64,000 nt of DNA from Monarcha castaneiventris obscurior (taxonomy: Eukaryota; Chordata; Aves; Passeriformes; Monarchidae), in assembly GCA_026261815.1 (NCBI GenBank), contig JAMPIT010000575.1:39533501-39597500 (forward strand), in the 5' to 3' direction. The notes beneath the pieces are model-generated. The model worked only from the letters and a program-made list of their open reading frames with translations, was not told the origin of the DNA and did not search any database. Made by a program: the position numbers and the translations under genes. Shown piece after piece: positions 36,361 through 50,880 of the stretch (the first letter of the stretch is position 1; every line of letters begins with the position of its first letter).

Positions 36361-39300
36361 CCTCAGAATGAAGTATACCCACACAGTTTCTGTAAAGTGA
36401 TTATAGTTGGATGTGTACTGTGGACAGGGCATACTCTAGTCAACCATGTTCCATTCTTTCACTAAAGAGAAGGAAGTGATACAAGTTAAGGATAAACCAT
36501 GCAATGACTGCAATGTTGTCCAAATCTTACTAGCTAAAAAATGTTATTCGTAAACCATTCAGCAAAGGACACTGTCCCTCTATCATCTCTTAGGTTAATT
36601 TTTCTATAACTAATTGCCAGGTATTGCTTTATTATTTGAATTAATTTGGTTCATTATTCTTCAGTTAATTAGATATTAATTTAAAATCAATTTGGCTGGA
36701 AACAAAATATTTCAGCTAACAAAATATTACATAATTTTTTATCTTGCATTAAAAAGTTATAGAAGTTGACCCTTCCCATTACAGGCCAATAAAAATTTGA
36801 TGGGCTGAGTTGGATGCAAGCTGTTCACACTCTTTCAAAGTTAGTTACAAATTAAAGCTTTGGTCAAGATAGCATTTTAAATAGGTGAGAACAACTTTTG
36901 AAGATTGCCCACATTTTGTACTTTGCTCATCAGAAAGTCTTTTTTTTATACTTCTTTCCCCCCTATCAAAAAGCTTTTGAGAATCAACTGGTGACTGGAA
37001 AGAATGTATAGGTAAAGTAATGCTTATTCTTATCCTTATATTTCAGGTTTTCACAATGGTAAGGTCAAATCTGGGAGGCAGGAGCAGAATTCCTCTCTCC
37101 TGTTCTGTTGCAGGGGTGCTGGAATGAGGAACAGATGACAAACCTCTTCAGAACTTCAAAGCACGTCCTCCCCATGAGTGTCTCAGTCAATTTTGAGTAG
37201 GTGGTACGAGGCTGTGAATAAACAAAGCCTGACTTTTCCATCCACATATTACCTATTGTAAAGTCCTTGTCAGATGTCCTGTGGGAAGGATTTTAAGGCT
37301 GTATATTGTTTCCATTGTGCGTTTGCTGATCAGTTCTGATGAATTCTGGTTACCTGTGTGACCCGCATTTGTCTCTTCCCTCTTCTCACATAAATGGTGC
37401 TTTTTAAGCTATTAAATACAAAAAGCAGCAATACTCAAATTCTACTCTTCAGAGAAGTCTGCAATAACAATCAGCATGTTTAGGAAGAAAAAAGTCCTAA
37501 GTGCTGAAATATTTGGAATTACACATCCTGACATTACTCCAAGATATTTTATATTACAACTCAGATATTTCACTGGCAGTAGTTAGGTCTTATTTGCATA
37601 ACTAAGGAAATTTTAACAACTTTTTTGTGAAAAAAAAAAAAATGATTTTTGTACCATTGCATGTATTTCACCTAGTGCTATTTCCTACAAAAAAAAAAGG
37701 TAGGATATTAAAGAAAGGCCAGCAATGGGATGAGAAAAATAGATGCTGTATTGTCTAGGACTTGTCTAAAATGAGAAATTCCAGGTTCCCCCTTTGTAAA
37801 GCACTAACCGCAGATTTTGGGTTCCTCTTAATATTAGAAGAGAATGGAGCTTAAACTTGTGGTAGTGAAACAATTACACAATTTTTAAGTTGTTTCAGAT
37901 TTTTTCTGATACTATTTCAGAGGCTGAACACCTGCCAATTCAAAATTGTAGTACTAATCCACCAGTCAAATGTGTTCAAAACTATTGAGATCTTCAACAA
38001 AGACATATAATCCTTATTTTTTTCCTGGGTTAATAGCACTGGGAAATTTATGAGGTGTGTAAAATTTTGCATTACAAGCATTATAGTCCAACAAAGACAT
38101 TTCATGTACAGCTCTATTTGAAATAGATAATAGCATCTGCCATGATATACACTGCTGAAGAGAAATGTATGTTTTTAAACATCAGGAAGAAAATTAATTT
38201 TCCTGTCTACAAAAGGTTTGGGGAAACATAAATGACACTTCATCATGTTTGGTTGTATTTTTTTAAATGTAATTCAAACATTTTAACAACTAAAAATCAA
38301 GTCTAGTTTTTTTTTATGTACATTCTCTAAGGTGATTACATTCCCATTAGAGATACCTGGCATTCATAAAAGAGTGTTTTCAGTTTAAGATTCTTTGTGA
38401 AAACATGCATTTCAATTTCAAAATAAAATAAGGATTCTGGGGTGATTTCTCTCTAAATATTACATTATATAAGTTTTTTATGACAATTGAAAGATTCAGA
38501 AGTCCAAAGGCAAATAGTGACATCCAAAATAATTATTTCAATATATATTTTCCATTGACTACATTTCAGTTTACATTTTTAAAATTTCTGTAGCCTAAAA
38601 TTTGTACTCTATGTCATGGCTGGCTGCACAATACACATCTAAACAGAATGTGATTTGATGCTCATACAATCCAAAAGAAAATAAATTTTCAACATTAACT
38701 GGAGGATTTCTTCCTGCTTGAATTTATTAAGCTTATGTACAGAATAAAGCAAGGAAACATCTGTTTTCTGTTTAGGGTCCAATTAATTTTTGAAAGCTAA
38801 AGCCTTCCCCTCAGAAAAAGGTATGGAGTTAATTGCATTAGGAGTATCCTGATGAAGGCAAGACCATTTCTAGTTTTAATATGAGTAACAAATCTTATTA
38901 AAAGCACCTGGAAAGTGTCAAACATATTATATACTCTTGTATGAGATATAGTAACCATTTTTAATATTGAAACATACAGTCTGAGTTAAATCACCTGATG
39001 CCTTAGGAGTAGATTCCAGGTCATTAACTTATTCCTCTTTCTTCAGACATTTTGACCTGACATCCTCTTGTGCCCTGTTTGAGAAGACCAACTTTGCAAA
39101 TTTTGATGTTTTAAAAGTTCCTTTCACTTTCTTAGTGGTAAAGAGATGAAACACACTGTAATGAAGAGAAAGTTGCAGCCCCTTAGTTTCAGCCTAGCAA
39201 TTGCGAAACAAAACTAAAAGTGGTATTTCACATGAGTGGTTCCTCTAGCGTCTGTAAAGGCATTGATTAACTTCTTTCCATTAACTTGTGACCTCAACAT

Positions 39301-39660
39301 TAAGCATAAATAATGCAGGGACAGCTGTTGACCATTAACATGTGGCTCATTTTTCTTCCTTCCATTCTCCAAGTTGAAGCTTTTATATAGAGATCTGTAA
39401 AAGAAACATACGGAATAGTCAATATGCAAGTTTGCGTAGCATATGAATGAGAGTGTGTGTGCTTAAAAATAGCAGAAGGAATGTCACAGCAGGGTTTAGA
39501 CAAGTGGCAAACGTGCAACTAGTCAAGAGACTGAAAGCAGCCACCCATGGATAACAGCAAGGCGTCGAGCTGAGTGTTGATGATAAGCTACACAAGAGCT
39601 AAATCCACAGCAGAGCTGTGGGGCAATCTCAAAGTGATATTGCTCAGCATGGCTCTGTGC

Positions 39661-39689
39661 CTTTGTCAACAGCCTTAAAGGCTGCAAAG
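39661..39689 (+). other. Nested hairpin
   Basis: CTTTG-TCAA-CAGCC-TTAAA-GGCTG-CAAAG folds as two stacked 5-base-pair stems with a one-sided TCAA bulge. The outer flanks TGC and GCA nearly extend it. It is too short and isolated to call an RNA gene. Confidence 0.7.
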
Positions 39690-42600
39690 GGCAATGCCAC
39701 TCAAGATGAGCCTAGAAGATATGAAGAGGAATCAAGGTGACTAATTTCTTGTCCTCTATTCCATCCTATGTAATAATGGTCACAACATTAGAACATACAT
39801 GTCTCATACTTTTGAAGGTGAGTATGAAACACTGAGTCCGAATTTGGTATTTTCTATGGTAAAAATAATCTAATTCCCTCTGCATCATCTCTTTAAAGTT
39901 TTGTATATTATTTAAACATACACAGCGTCAGACTGATAAACCTGAAGAGTTATGATATAAAGGGGATATTTTTGCTGTCCTGATTGAGTTCTGTGTCACA
40001 TCCTCAGAGGAATTTATTTATACTTTAACTGCACTTTAAAATGAATTTGTTCAGTCGTTGCTTCTCTGGGCTGTCAAGAGTGGAGAACAATTCCATGACA
40101 AGAAGAGGACAATGTTTAAAATGCAGGTTCCCACCCCAAGTAAGAAAAGTTGTTAGAAGACCGAACTTGTAGTTCCAATTCAACACAGAACTCTCATGCC
40201 CACGTACAGTGATTAAATAAACTTTTTATAATTGCTCTGAAATTCTTGAGTAATTAATTTTCCTATCATCAAAATATATGGCTAAATATTAAATGTTACA
40301 ACTTTGTGAACGGAATTGTTTCGGAATAAAAATCAATCAAACTGAAAAACTTTCAGGGCTTAAAGGCCAGAGGACTTTTCTTTATAACGTGGCATTGCTC
40401 AATCAGCTCCTCCACAGAGAGTTTTAAGTGCTCTTTTTAAGCATCATCTGTAGGCTATTGTCAAATAAAAAAATACCGTATCAGAAAGATTGCTGATCTG
40501 TCAGGTAAAATGACTGTTTTATCAGTTCTTCCTGTCTCAATATTTTTCCTCCTAGCAAAAGCAGGATAAATCTTTCTCCTTTTAGTAAAGTTTACCTGTT
40601 TCTTACTCAGCAGTGATGCACCTTTCTACCTAAGGAATTAATTTTTTAAAATTACAAATTTACGAAATGATTATTTAACAAATCCAAGAACTGATAGAGG
40701 ACTCACAGGGAAAAGAAAAACAAGGAACAACAAAACTCTGATGGCATTAAGATGATCAGAAGCAGAAACATACATACTTACGAGTGTTCTTATCACTTCA
40801 ACAGAAACTCACAGAGCGCTATGAATTACAGGATAAGAAAGCAGAGAAATCTCAGCTGACTGCCATGGATAATGCATTAATAACAAAACCTTCTGACGAA
40901 GGTAGCTAGTTAATTTTTTTGCATTTCCCAAATTACCTGTGAAATTCTGACTCCTAAAAGAACATTTTTGACAAGCAAAAATGGCCTGGTCTACTTGAAT
41001 AACACAGCAGCAAAGCCTTTGGATCTGCATCCATGTAATAGAGGAAAGAATTTTGTCCTAAAGTATACCTAAGCTTGTGTACTTCTAAAAGTTGTGTAAT
41101 TTTTCCTTAGAAAAATTTGATAATGGTTAGTAAATTGATTTCTTTATATTTATGGCAGTCTTTTAAACATGGGAAAGAATATTGTTTCAAGCTCTGCTGC
41201 AATGAAGATTTCACTCAATCACATGCCTGATAAATAGCTTTATAAATCTCTCAACACACTCAAGGAAATAAAAATTCTTCAGAGACCTTCTCTTACAAGC
41301 ACTACTGCCGCATCTAGGAGGACAGCAATAGATGTTTGATGTGATTCAAGAAAATTTATATGACAGCCTCCAACAAGAAGTGCAAGAAAACAGTTTCTGT
41401 GAATGATGAAGGTGAAAGAGTTTAAGATATTGTCAGAGCAGCAAGAGATATCCTTTTTCACAGAAATTGTGTAAGATCAAACCTTGCCCAGTTAGAGTGG
41501 ATCAGAAGCTCTAGTGTATGACACATCTTGATTCAAAAGCACGATTCCAAGTTGGCAGTATCATGAAATGAAACAGGTATGAATAATGCAGACAGCAAAT
41601 GAGTAATTAACATGTATTTTATGTTTATTAATCCCTCCTCTGACACATCATTAGGGGCATTCTTGAACTTTTACCTTTTGATTTTACAAAGTCTTGCCAG
41701 AAAGCATGTTCCTTGGGAAGTTCTCTCTCATCTAGAGAATCTGCTTTGGAACATCTACACAACCCACAATACAAAATCAGCATCTTCTCCTCAGCCAGCT
41801 TTACTCTATATATTCTTCAGAATCAGTACTTTGGACCTTCTCATGTCATGCACCCCAAGTCTCCGATTCAGGATTCCACTTTCTGCAGACTGGTGCTTCC
41901 TCTTAAATGATCTGCTTATTCCCTGCCATTTCCTGCCTTAGTCTACCTTCACTCCTACCTTTTAGCTTCAGTCTCTTTTCACAGCACTATTTTTTTTAAC
42001 AAGGTTTTTTGCCCAGCTTCTCATCACTGTTCTCCCTTCTGAACTGCTCTCTGCTCACCAGCACACCCACAAAGGCACTGGACGGCCTTTGATATGCCTG
42101 CTTTGTAAAAGCCAATTTCAACATTAAGCATATTTGTATTTTAAACCCATAAACTGAGAACTTATGAAGTAGCTGTATCGACTACAATGGTATTTCTGCT
42201 AGCTTTTTTTAAGATGCACTTCCCTCACAATGTTTAAAGCTGTCACCAAAAATCCTGCTGGAGTTATTAACATAGTTTTTAAAGAATTTGACCTTATTTG
42301 ACTGTTCTTAAAGAAATTAAAAGGAAATACTAATCCCGGAGAAAAGTATTAAATATGTATCGCACTCTGCAAATGTATTTATTGTTACACTTCTTTTTTT
42401 AAAAATATAAGCCTACTGTTAGTTCATCTGAAGGTCATCAGTATCACTAATGCAAATGCTTCACAGTTATTATAATTCTCTAAGTTGCCAAGGTGCTTCT
42501 GCAATACACAGAAATATTATTGACCCTCAGAAGGCAAACACTTTTGATGCATTTCCCTGGTCTTAAAATCAAGAGTCAAACACACTTAGAAAGGAAAAAG

Positions 42601-42769
42601 GGATTTTACCTTGGTATTTATTTTAAGGATATTGAGTTGCACCATGTCCAGGTGGAATGCACCCCAATGCACACCACAATGCACCCCACACAAAAGATTT
42701 GGTATAACATTATAGGTCTTACTAATTAGTATATGTATCAAAAATTCCCCAATGAGAGGCTTGAATGAG

Positions 42770-42805
42770 CCCTCCCCCCCCCCGCCCCTCCCCTCTTCCC
42801 AAGGA
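42770..42805. repeat. C-rich low-complexity run
   Basis: C11, G, C4 and CTCCCC units; the minus strand is G-rich and may form a G-quadruplex. Confidence 0.85.
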
Positions 42806-43767
42806 ACCTTCCCCTGGATGGTTCTATCTTAGTTTACAAAATGTGTTCTGGAGAGGACCTTGGAGTCTGGGTCACACTGATCCCTACCTATGAAGCTTCC
42901 AAAATGTTGAGTCTCCTAGCTTGACAGACAAGTCCAAGAATGTAGGCAAAAAGCACTAAGAATACAGAAGTTGTAAAAAGGTATAAAAGGGGTTTAAAAG
43001 AAAAGGCAAAAAATCATCATGGCATCACTTTGGGAATCAGTTCCAAGTCACAGCCTGTACATATTGCCAAATATGCATCTCTTACAATAATCAGAGTTTT
43101 AAGACTTAAAAAATTATGCCCGAAGAATAGGCATGAGCTGACCCAGTAAAGCAGTTTGTGCCAGAACAGTAATGGATGACACAAAAGTGCAAACCTATCC
43201 TGAGAATTACACAAATACTCACACTATCCATCATATTCTTTAACAGACAAATTCTGACAAAACATTTTCAGTCCTTCTGGCCAAGTCACAGGGGTAGGAA
43301 GAGTAAAGCATGAAGAGGTAGAGACTGGAGAGAAAACTATGGATGCTAGAGGATGCACCACAAGATCCACAAAGAGAACAATGAAAAGAAGCAGTCCCTC
43401 AGCCATAATGCTGCACTGGATTGTGTAGTTTGTTCTGTGTCCTTGTCCTGCTCTCTGTGACAGCACCTAATCATCTCACTAGATATTTGTTGCATCCAAA
43501 ACTAGAGGAGCCTCTCTTGATCTGGTAGACTCCCTGTTTTTCAAGGAGAGCACAACGTAACTCAAGGTGGCTTCAGCTTTCTATTTCCCCTCACAAGCAT
43601 TAACTCCACACACCTTTTATAAAATGAGTCAGTATTTGATATCCACTGTCACTGGAGCACTTGTCCCTACATTAATATCAGGTTTTGTTACACATCTTCT
43701 CTTTCAGTTATGATTCCTGTATCATTTTCCACCCCTCACACCTTTTTTCCAGCATCTTTAGCAGCAT

Positions 43768-43868
43768 TAGCAACCTGGTCTAGTGAAAGGTACCTTGCCA
43801 TGGCAGTGGGGTTTGAAAGAGCTTACATTTAAGGTCCTTTCTAACCCAAGCTTTCTATGGTTCTATGA
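43768..43868 (+). mobile_element. CR1 LINE 3' tip, plus orientation
   Basis: GCAACCTGGTCTAGTGAAAG, a CTTGCCATGGCAGTGGGG box, AGGTCCTTTCTAACCC and a closing TTCTATGGTTCTATGAC are the last 100 bases of a CR1 element. The copy is 5'-truncated and diverged. Confidence 0.88.
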
Positions 43869-44310
43869 CTTTCATTTATGACAGTTTTGCAGAAACCTGT
43901 TTCATTATTTTCAGGAACAGAATTCAGTTTTAGCAAAGCTCATAACTTTAGTTCAGATTGTTCAGATCATTACTCAAGAGTTCCATCAGAGACCATTCTA
44001 TGCTTGTTCAGATTTCCTACACTTTATAAGCTAGCACTTTATGATCTGGGCTTCTGAGATTGTCATTAAAATAATAATGCTTTATTGATCCCATGATTCC
44101 TTTATTTACCTTTCCATTTCCTGTTTTAATTACAACAATTGAGAAACTGTCCCAAGTGTTTCATTTGTCAGACTAAATAACACTATTTGTTTGAAATTAA
44201 AACATTCAGATGATAGGTGGATTAGACTACACTTAGATAAAAAGTGTAGTCTGGTGTTTTCCCACAAAATGTTTTCAGTAGATAAAGATTTTATATTGAA
44301 AATTGCTACT
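43869..44310. other. AT-rich non-coding stretch with an 11-base inverted repeat
   Basis: No gene is recognised. The notable item is the hairpin AGACTACACTT/AAGTGTAGTCT at 44224-44252. Confidence 0.55.
44224..44252. repeat. Perfect 11-base inverted repeat with 7-base loop
   Basis: AGACTACACTT (44224-44234) and AAGTGTAGTCT (44242-44252) are exact reverse complements around AGATAAA. Confidence 0.95.
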
Positions 44311-44470
44311 AAGAAAACCCCAACAAACCAAAACAAACAAAACCCCAAACCAAAACAAAGAAAATAAAAACAACAGCAACAACAGCAAAAAACAACCAAA
44401 AAAACCCCAGAAAACAAACAAAACTAACCCAAAAAAACCCCCAAACCAAAAAAATAATACTAATAAAAAG
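44311..44470. repeat. Long A/C-rich low-complexity tract
   Basis: About 160 bases of CAAAA, CAACAA and ACCCC units, with almost no T until the right end. Frames through it give K/N/Q/P-rich peptides on one strand and F/V/C-rich ones on the other, so both are artefacts. It is the longest such tract in the window. Confidence 0.9.
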
Positions 44471-45171
44471 ATAAGTGCAATATAATTTCAGATGAATCAT
44501 TTCGGACTGAACCATATTCGCCAGTGAATTAGCTGCTTAGAAGTGCTATTTTTTGTTGTCACCTTTCACTGTGGCTTCTTGACACTGCAGTTTCTCCTGC
44601 TACTGATTCATTTCATTCCAGTGCTTCTGCCATGGCTTTTGGTGTGAATGTCACTTCTGCATTATAGGTGGTGGTGAGGAAAGGAGCAATGGCACCTTAG
44701 AGAGTGAGAAAAGAAGACAAAAGTAAACGAAGCAGAGATCTCAGCAGGCACTGGATTAATCTCTTTTTTTTTTTCAGGCATGACTTTTTTTTACAATGAT
44801 CAATTATACACAAGAAATTATGATAAATCTGTCATCTCTTTTCCTTTCATTTCCCCCTTCTTCACTTCACAATGACAGAAAACAGGGAGCTGCTTGAAAC
44901 TTCAAGAGGATGCAGCTGGCAGATAGCTGAGCAAGATGTTTCTGAAGAGTTGCTTATTTTCTGAACAATAGTCTCAGGTCAACTGAAATTACTTAAATGA
45001 ATCTAAAAGAGGAGACTCTTAAAAAAATTCCAAAATTATTATTTGAAAAATTCCAAATGTATTTGAATAATGAGCAATTTTTGCAGTATTGTGTTCTGAT
45101 ACTTTTGCAATCTTCCTGAATTACTTTTGTAAGGGTGGTGAGGTAGAGAAGAAATCTTCTTGATCTACATT

Positions 45172-45200
45172 AAATTTATTTATTTATTTTATCTATTTTT
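45172..45200. repeat. TTTA microsatellite
   Basis: Several TTTA units in tandem, imperfect. Confidence 0.7.
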
Positions 45201-48200
45201 TTGAGTACACTTTAAACAAATAAATGAATGATAATTATTAACCAGTCTCTATAAAGGTTTGTGCAAACCCACAGGACTGAGGAGACATACAAGACAGGCA
45301 AGAGCAGGCAGTAAGTTGCTCCAGAGCAGAGCCTACAGCTCACCTCATCAGCAGGCAAGGAGTGAACAAAGGAAAGGCGTGTAAGGTGCTTAGAGAGGGT
45401 TTGGCTACAGATGTTCTGCTCCCTGTGAGGAGGATTTTGAATGATTCGAAACCATTGCATGTGACTCTGGACGAATCATCATGAAGACAGTTTTTCCAAA
45501 ATTACTAAATTGGTTGAGTAAAATATTTGTCTCCTAAATCCTTTTCAGTTAGTGCATAAACAAATTGGTAGCTCAGTTTGTGTTCTGTCTTGTTACATTT
45601 TTTGTACAATAAAGTCCCACAGATTTAAATATTTTGTTAGCCTGACACTGTCAGCTTTAGTCATAGAAGAGCAACACAAGCCCCATTTCATGCTGAGTAC
45701 TTTTATATAGTCAGCAAGGTATGGGTTCCTTTTGTGCAATACCTTCCTTTTTCCTTAAAGTTATTTCCTCTTTCTACACTAAATTCCAGATAGATGCAAG
45801 ATGGCTTTATAGAAATGACCGAAATATTATTTTAACTCTCTGGAGAGTATCTTACAGGGCTACACCTGAAAACTATTTTGGACACACTCAGCCCTCCTAC
45901 AAAAATTGACTCCTGATCATGGAACTCATGAAGATTGGCTAGGCTAACGAGAAGTTTCAAAGATGACATGACTCTTTGGGCCAGTACTCAGCAATATCAC
46001 TTAGATGGAAGAATCTGGGATTTACTGGCTGATCTAATGGCTGTGTCTGAGTATGGGAAACAGTTACTGCAGTGAATACATAACATTTCTTAGTGAAAAG
46101 AATGGAAATGAAGATCCTTCTCTTTCAGTGGGACATAAGAAACACTGGCTAGCCTTCTAACTTAATTCCTGTTTAACATGGTACTTTTTTTAAATCTCTC
46201 TCTGAAATACCTGACTCTCCCTGCTCACCCCATGAGGAACACTGATGTGTCACCTGGTGATGTGAATTCATCTGGGCAGGCAGGCACCAAGCAAACAGCT
46301 CTGAGCTGTGCTGGTGATCAGGAAAATGTTCCTTCTGTTAGTTGAACACTCTCCAGAACTCCACAGTTCTTTTATATATTCCTCTCATTTAATTGTGTTT
46401 TCCTCAAAATTACTAAGGTCTACATAATTCCTACTGAAATATGCTCAAAAAGGGGTCCTCTTAAACCAGCTTCTTTTCTGAATCTATTATCTATTGAAAC
46501 AAATGTGAAAGGATTGAGGTTTGAAAGTGAGTTGGGGGAGGGATGAGAAAGAAGTATGCAAATAGCATATAATAAAACTAGATTTTTTTGATACGTAATT
46601 ATCTGAAATAGTTGAAATATAAGAGCACATTTCAATAAACAATGACAGATCTTTTCAACGTGATTGTATGGTTTTAGTCACAGCATGGATCATCAGAAAA
46701 AACTTGAAATCTTTGTGTCTTCATTTCAGCCTTTATTATTTTTTGTGAAAGGTAGACTCTCACTAGACTCAACCCATTAAAGAAAATTATGCATGGATTT
46801 TCTCCATCCCTTTCAATCACTAAGTATGTTCACATCAGTGTTGAAATAGAAAATTAGTTTCATAGTGCAAGGGTAATGATATGATAATTGTTTCTTATGA
46901 GTATATAACCTTGAAAGACAGGGGAATCTCTGTGTTCTTAAAACCAATTTTGTGTCACCTTTTTCCTGGCAGACATTACTATTATCCAATGTAGCACAAT
47001 ACTTCTTTTGTTTAAGCATGTTTTCACATACAATTAGACGTAATTTTCTTACTTCCCATGAAGATTTTCAGTTTATTTCAAACTTTAAATTTACAATTCC
47101 CTCTGAATATTCAAAATTTTTTTCCTGGAATGATATAAGCAAGCTTTATACAAAATACTTTCATGCTTTGTCTTAGTTTATCTTTCCATGTCCTTTATTT
47201 AATTTATCCATACACTTTAGAAAAGACACTGATTGGAAGTTATTTAACAGCAAAAATGAAAGTTTGAACAACTTATTTATTTACATATATCCTTTTATTC
47301 CTGACAATTTGGATTTATGTATTTTGAGCAAATTTTTTAAGCTACACATCTACACATTTATTCTGAATCCTAAAAGATGTATCTTGGATTTCCAGAAGCA
47401 GGTAAATATAACGTCTAGCTCTTTTTCATAGCACATCAAGACACTACTATAATTTTTAGAAAGGGGAGGAAAAAAAGCCTGAGAAATGACACATGTAATT
47501 CAAACAAGCTTTTTTTGAAATTAAAAAAAAAGTTTTTATTTTTTACAATGTACAAAATTAATACATTCACAGTGTTTGGTAGAATTACTATCCCTGCCGG
47601 TGAACAGGAGTGTAGTTCATAGAGGAAGGCTTTTTCATATAAGTGAGTTCTATTTGAGTCAGTCAGAATGAACCAACATGAAAGTGCTATAATTTGCATC
47701 TGTTTACTTTAGAACTTATTAATCATGAAGATAAAAGCCAAAATTGTAGTTCAGAAATTGCAGTTGTCTGGTCTTCAGATCTTCCCAGAGTCCTAGTTTA
47801 TTAAATAACTGTGTCCTCTTATCTTTAGTAGGCTAGTAATTTAATACAATAATTTAGCAGAAAGTTAAGTGAGAGTACAAATACTTGATGGAATTTAAAT
47901 ATCTATTTAACCTAAAATTGGCTTTTACATGTAATCATATTTGGTGTTTTGTCTAGTTGTATTCCTGCTGTGCTTAGGTGCAAAAAGACCAGGGAAGTTC
48001 TTTGTGAAATGGGGTTTATGAATTTGAACAACTTAATGTGTTGCAGAGAGACATGCTAGATTATTGGCATGAGAAAGATTGGGTTTATTCATATAGTCTG
48101 GTTTTTTAAATAGATCAGTGGCAGCTGAGTGAAATACAGCTTACTGTCAACCTCTGCTGTAATCGTTGAAGGTATTGAAATGAGCTGATTCCACAGTCGG

Positions 48201-50834
48201 TTTCTCTTAAAGCAAGAATAAACTAATCCATTCTGTCAAAAATAAGGATATTAATTACTTTGAACTCTCAGTATGAAGCAGGTAATGAAAGGAATGGAGG
48301 AATACAAGAGGAGAAAAAAGTGACACAGGAACAAAGTGTAGAATTGTCACTGAATTTTGATTTAGGACCCAGGAAGTTCTGAGCTTTGCAATTGGTATAT
48401 CTGCAGAACACAAACTGGTCCCCAGAACCATGCCCAAGCTTTCCTGGGGCATTTAACACATATGCACATGTACAGCTTCCTGTGACATCAAGACAAGGGC
48501 CTGAACTTAATGCAGCTCTCAAGCAAAGGTGGTCCATGGTCCACACCCTGACATAAATTGTCATTTGCCATTAAATCTTGATTTTCACAGTGCAGGAAAG
48601 TCATGCATTTTAACGTTCCAACCGTAATGTCATTTCTGACATTTTTCTAGCAGAACCTATTGTCTAAGCTTATCCTGAGGTATAAGGTGTTCCTAAGGAA
48701 ATGTTCCATAATTCTCTTTGTATTTCGCTGCAAGAAATTTTTGTTCCTCTGAAAATAGCCAGTAGGCATTATTTATTTCTTTCTTTATTTCTTCAGATCA
48801 CAATGTAACATCTAACTTTTTAACCTGTTTTCTGTGTCATGTGCAATTAATCTGTTATGAGTTTTGCCATCTAAACTCTTATATTGAGCCAAAACAAAAA
48901 CCAAAGAATGTTAAAAAATATGTCACTAAAATGGATTTGAGAAACCAAAGCGACAATATAATCTTAAATTCAGATCTCACAATTAACCAGTAAATTCTGA
49001 AGTTAAATACTACCATAACTTGTAATAGCTTCCTGCTAGACTACAGAATGAAAGGAAACCAAATTGTTCCAGACTTTTTTTTGTGCCACCAGAAAGACAT
49101 CCATATTAGTGTTGGAAACATTGATAAAATTAAAAGAACAATTGCCTAACTCCAACAAACACCCTTTTTGTTAATATTATAGAGAACAAACTTGCTCTTC
49201 AAGGTGTAGGTCCAAAGGCAGCATTGTCAGTCTGAGATGAAAGAGAATTAAGTGTTAAAATATATTTTCTCAGAAAGATTTTTCAGTTTTACTACAAATA
49301 GAATTTACATTTTAAAAATGCATGAGCCGAGAAAGTAGTTTATCCCTAAAAACAGAATTTCTTGCTTCTTTCTGTTGAGAAATATTTTTATCCATGAAGT
49401 ATACTGACATAAATTGAATACACAATAACTCTACCAAATACAGATTGTTATCAAATATAAACACAGTCCATCTATCAAAATACAGCCCCATACAAAATAT
49501 TGATACTAGTGAGTTTTTTTCTTTGACTTTTTTTTCTCAGTTATTCTTGGAAAGGTTATTTACATTCCTGCAATTTATTCAGCAGTGTCTCAACAGAAAA
49601 GTATGTGTCAGTACATTTTGGAAGTCAAGATACTCTGGATCAGTAACAGAAGGTGATTAGAGTGAGCTTGAAGAGAAGCCAGGATGTAGATGACATTGTG
49701 AACAAATTTTTAATAACCTTATATTTCAACAGGGCAACATATGGTTTCACATGGATTTCAGGAAAAAAAAGTGGCCTATGTCATTATTATTGCATGGCAA
49801 GGTGCCTTTTTATAATCACACTTTATCTGGTAAATGTGTGATGCACAATTCACATCAATTATTCACTGATATAGAGAAGGTAAGCATAGAAGTAGTAGTT
49901 TCAAATTCGTGTACATTGCATGAATGAGCAGCCTGGAATGGCCTGAACCTAGTGAATTTGTCCTGCTCTTTTGGCTTAGAGATGGTAGATGACACATTAC
50001 TAGAAGTGATAGATAAGAAATAGGTAAGCAGGAATACTGCTGCTAATCTAAATGATTGTGCTAGCAAGCATCAATTGTGCTGTTACTCACCAGTGAAAAC
50101 CCATATGTTCTTTTACACACATTTAACAAAACAGCTTCAACTTTAAGCTGGAATTGTTTTTCATATGTATGTTCTTTCTTCATTGAGTACTTCCTTGTTA
50201 TCAACTGTAATATCATTTTACAATAATCTTTTATTATTAAAGACCTTATTAACGTGGGAAATATTCACTGCATATGGAGACCACAGCTAGAAATGCTATA
50301 GCTTCAAAATGAAGAAGTGTGTAACTGCAAGTGTTAAAAGTAGACATGTGAACTGAATAATCAGTTTAATCAGTCTCAAACCAAGAGGCATCAGTTGCTT
50401 TACATCAAATAAATTAATATATAACAGCATTTTTTATTCACTGGCTATTATCTCTAGTACTATTAGAAGAGCATGGTAGGATCTATGTTTCCAGATCAAA
50501 GAATTTCAGGAAAAAAAGGATGAGTTCTTTCTCAAACACAAAATAAAATGAGATGTTAATAACACAAGCAACAAGAACAGCTGATGCACATAATCCCTAT
50601 TACCAACCACTGACATTGTACATGGAATAACTTCTTAGAAATCTTGGAAGTTTTTAAGAGCAAAGAGAAAAACTGAACCGTTTCAAATATCCTGTCCTTG
50701 ATGTGATTCTGTAGTCAAGACCTTGAATAGTTTACAATGGGACATTCAAATAGCAGAGTGATGAACTTTGCATTTAAACTTCAAAAAATCCTGAAGGTGA
50801 TTTGCTTTGAACGATGAAACGTATAATAGCAAAA

Positions 50835-50880
50835 TAACCCAACCAAAACCAAACCAAACCAACCCCCTACACAATAAAAA
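50835..50880. repeat. A/C-rich low-complexity tract
   Basis: CCAAACCAAACCAACC-type units, no coding content. Confidence 0.75.

Larger units (their letters stand above)
36361..43767. other. Long AT-rich non-coding stretch
   Basis: No gene or transposon is recognised in about 7.4 kb. Short homopolymers occur near 37630 and 37690. A compact hairpin (CAGCC/GGCTG within CTTTG/CAAAG) lies at 39661-39689. A C-rich run lies at 42770-42805. The 109-codon plus frame at 41612-41941 is not supported by any motif. Confidence 0.55.

Noticed and set aside
39661..39689. Nested hairpin as a microRNA precursor
   Set aside because: The stem is only about 10 base pairs, too short for a precursor hairpin.
44303..44515. 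K/N/Q/P-rich and F/V/C-rich frames on opposite strands
   Set aside because: Both are translations of the A/C-rich low-complexity tract.
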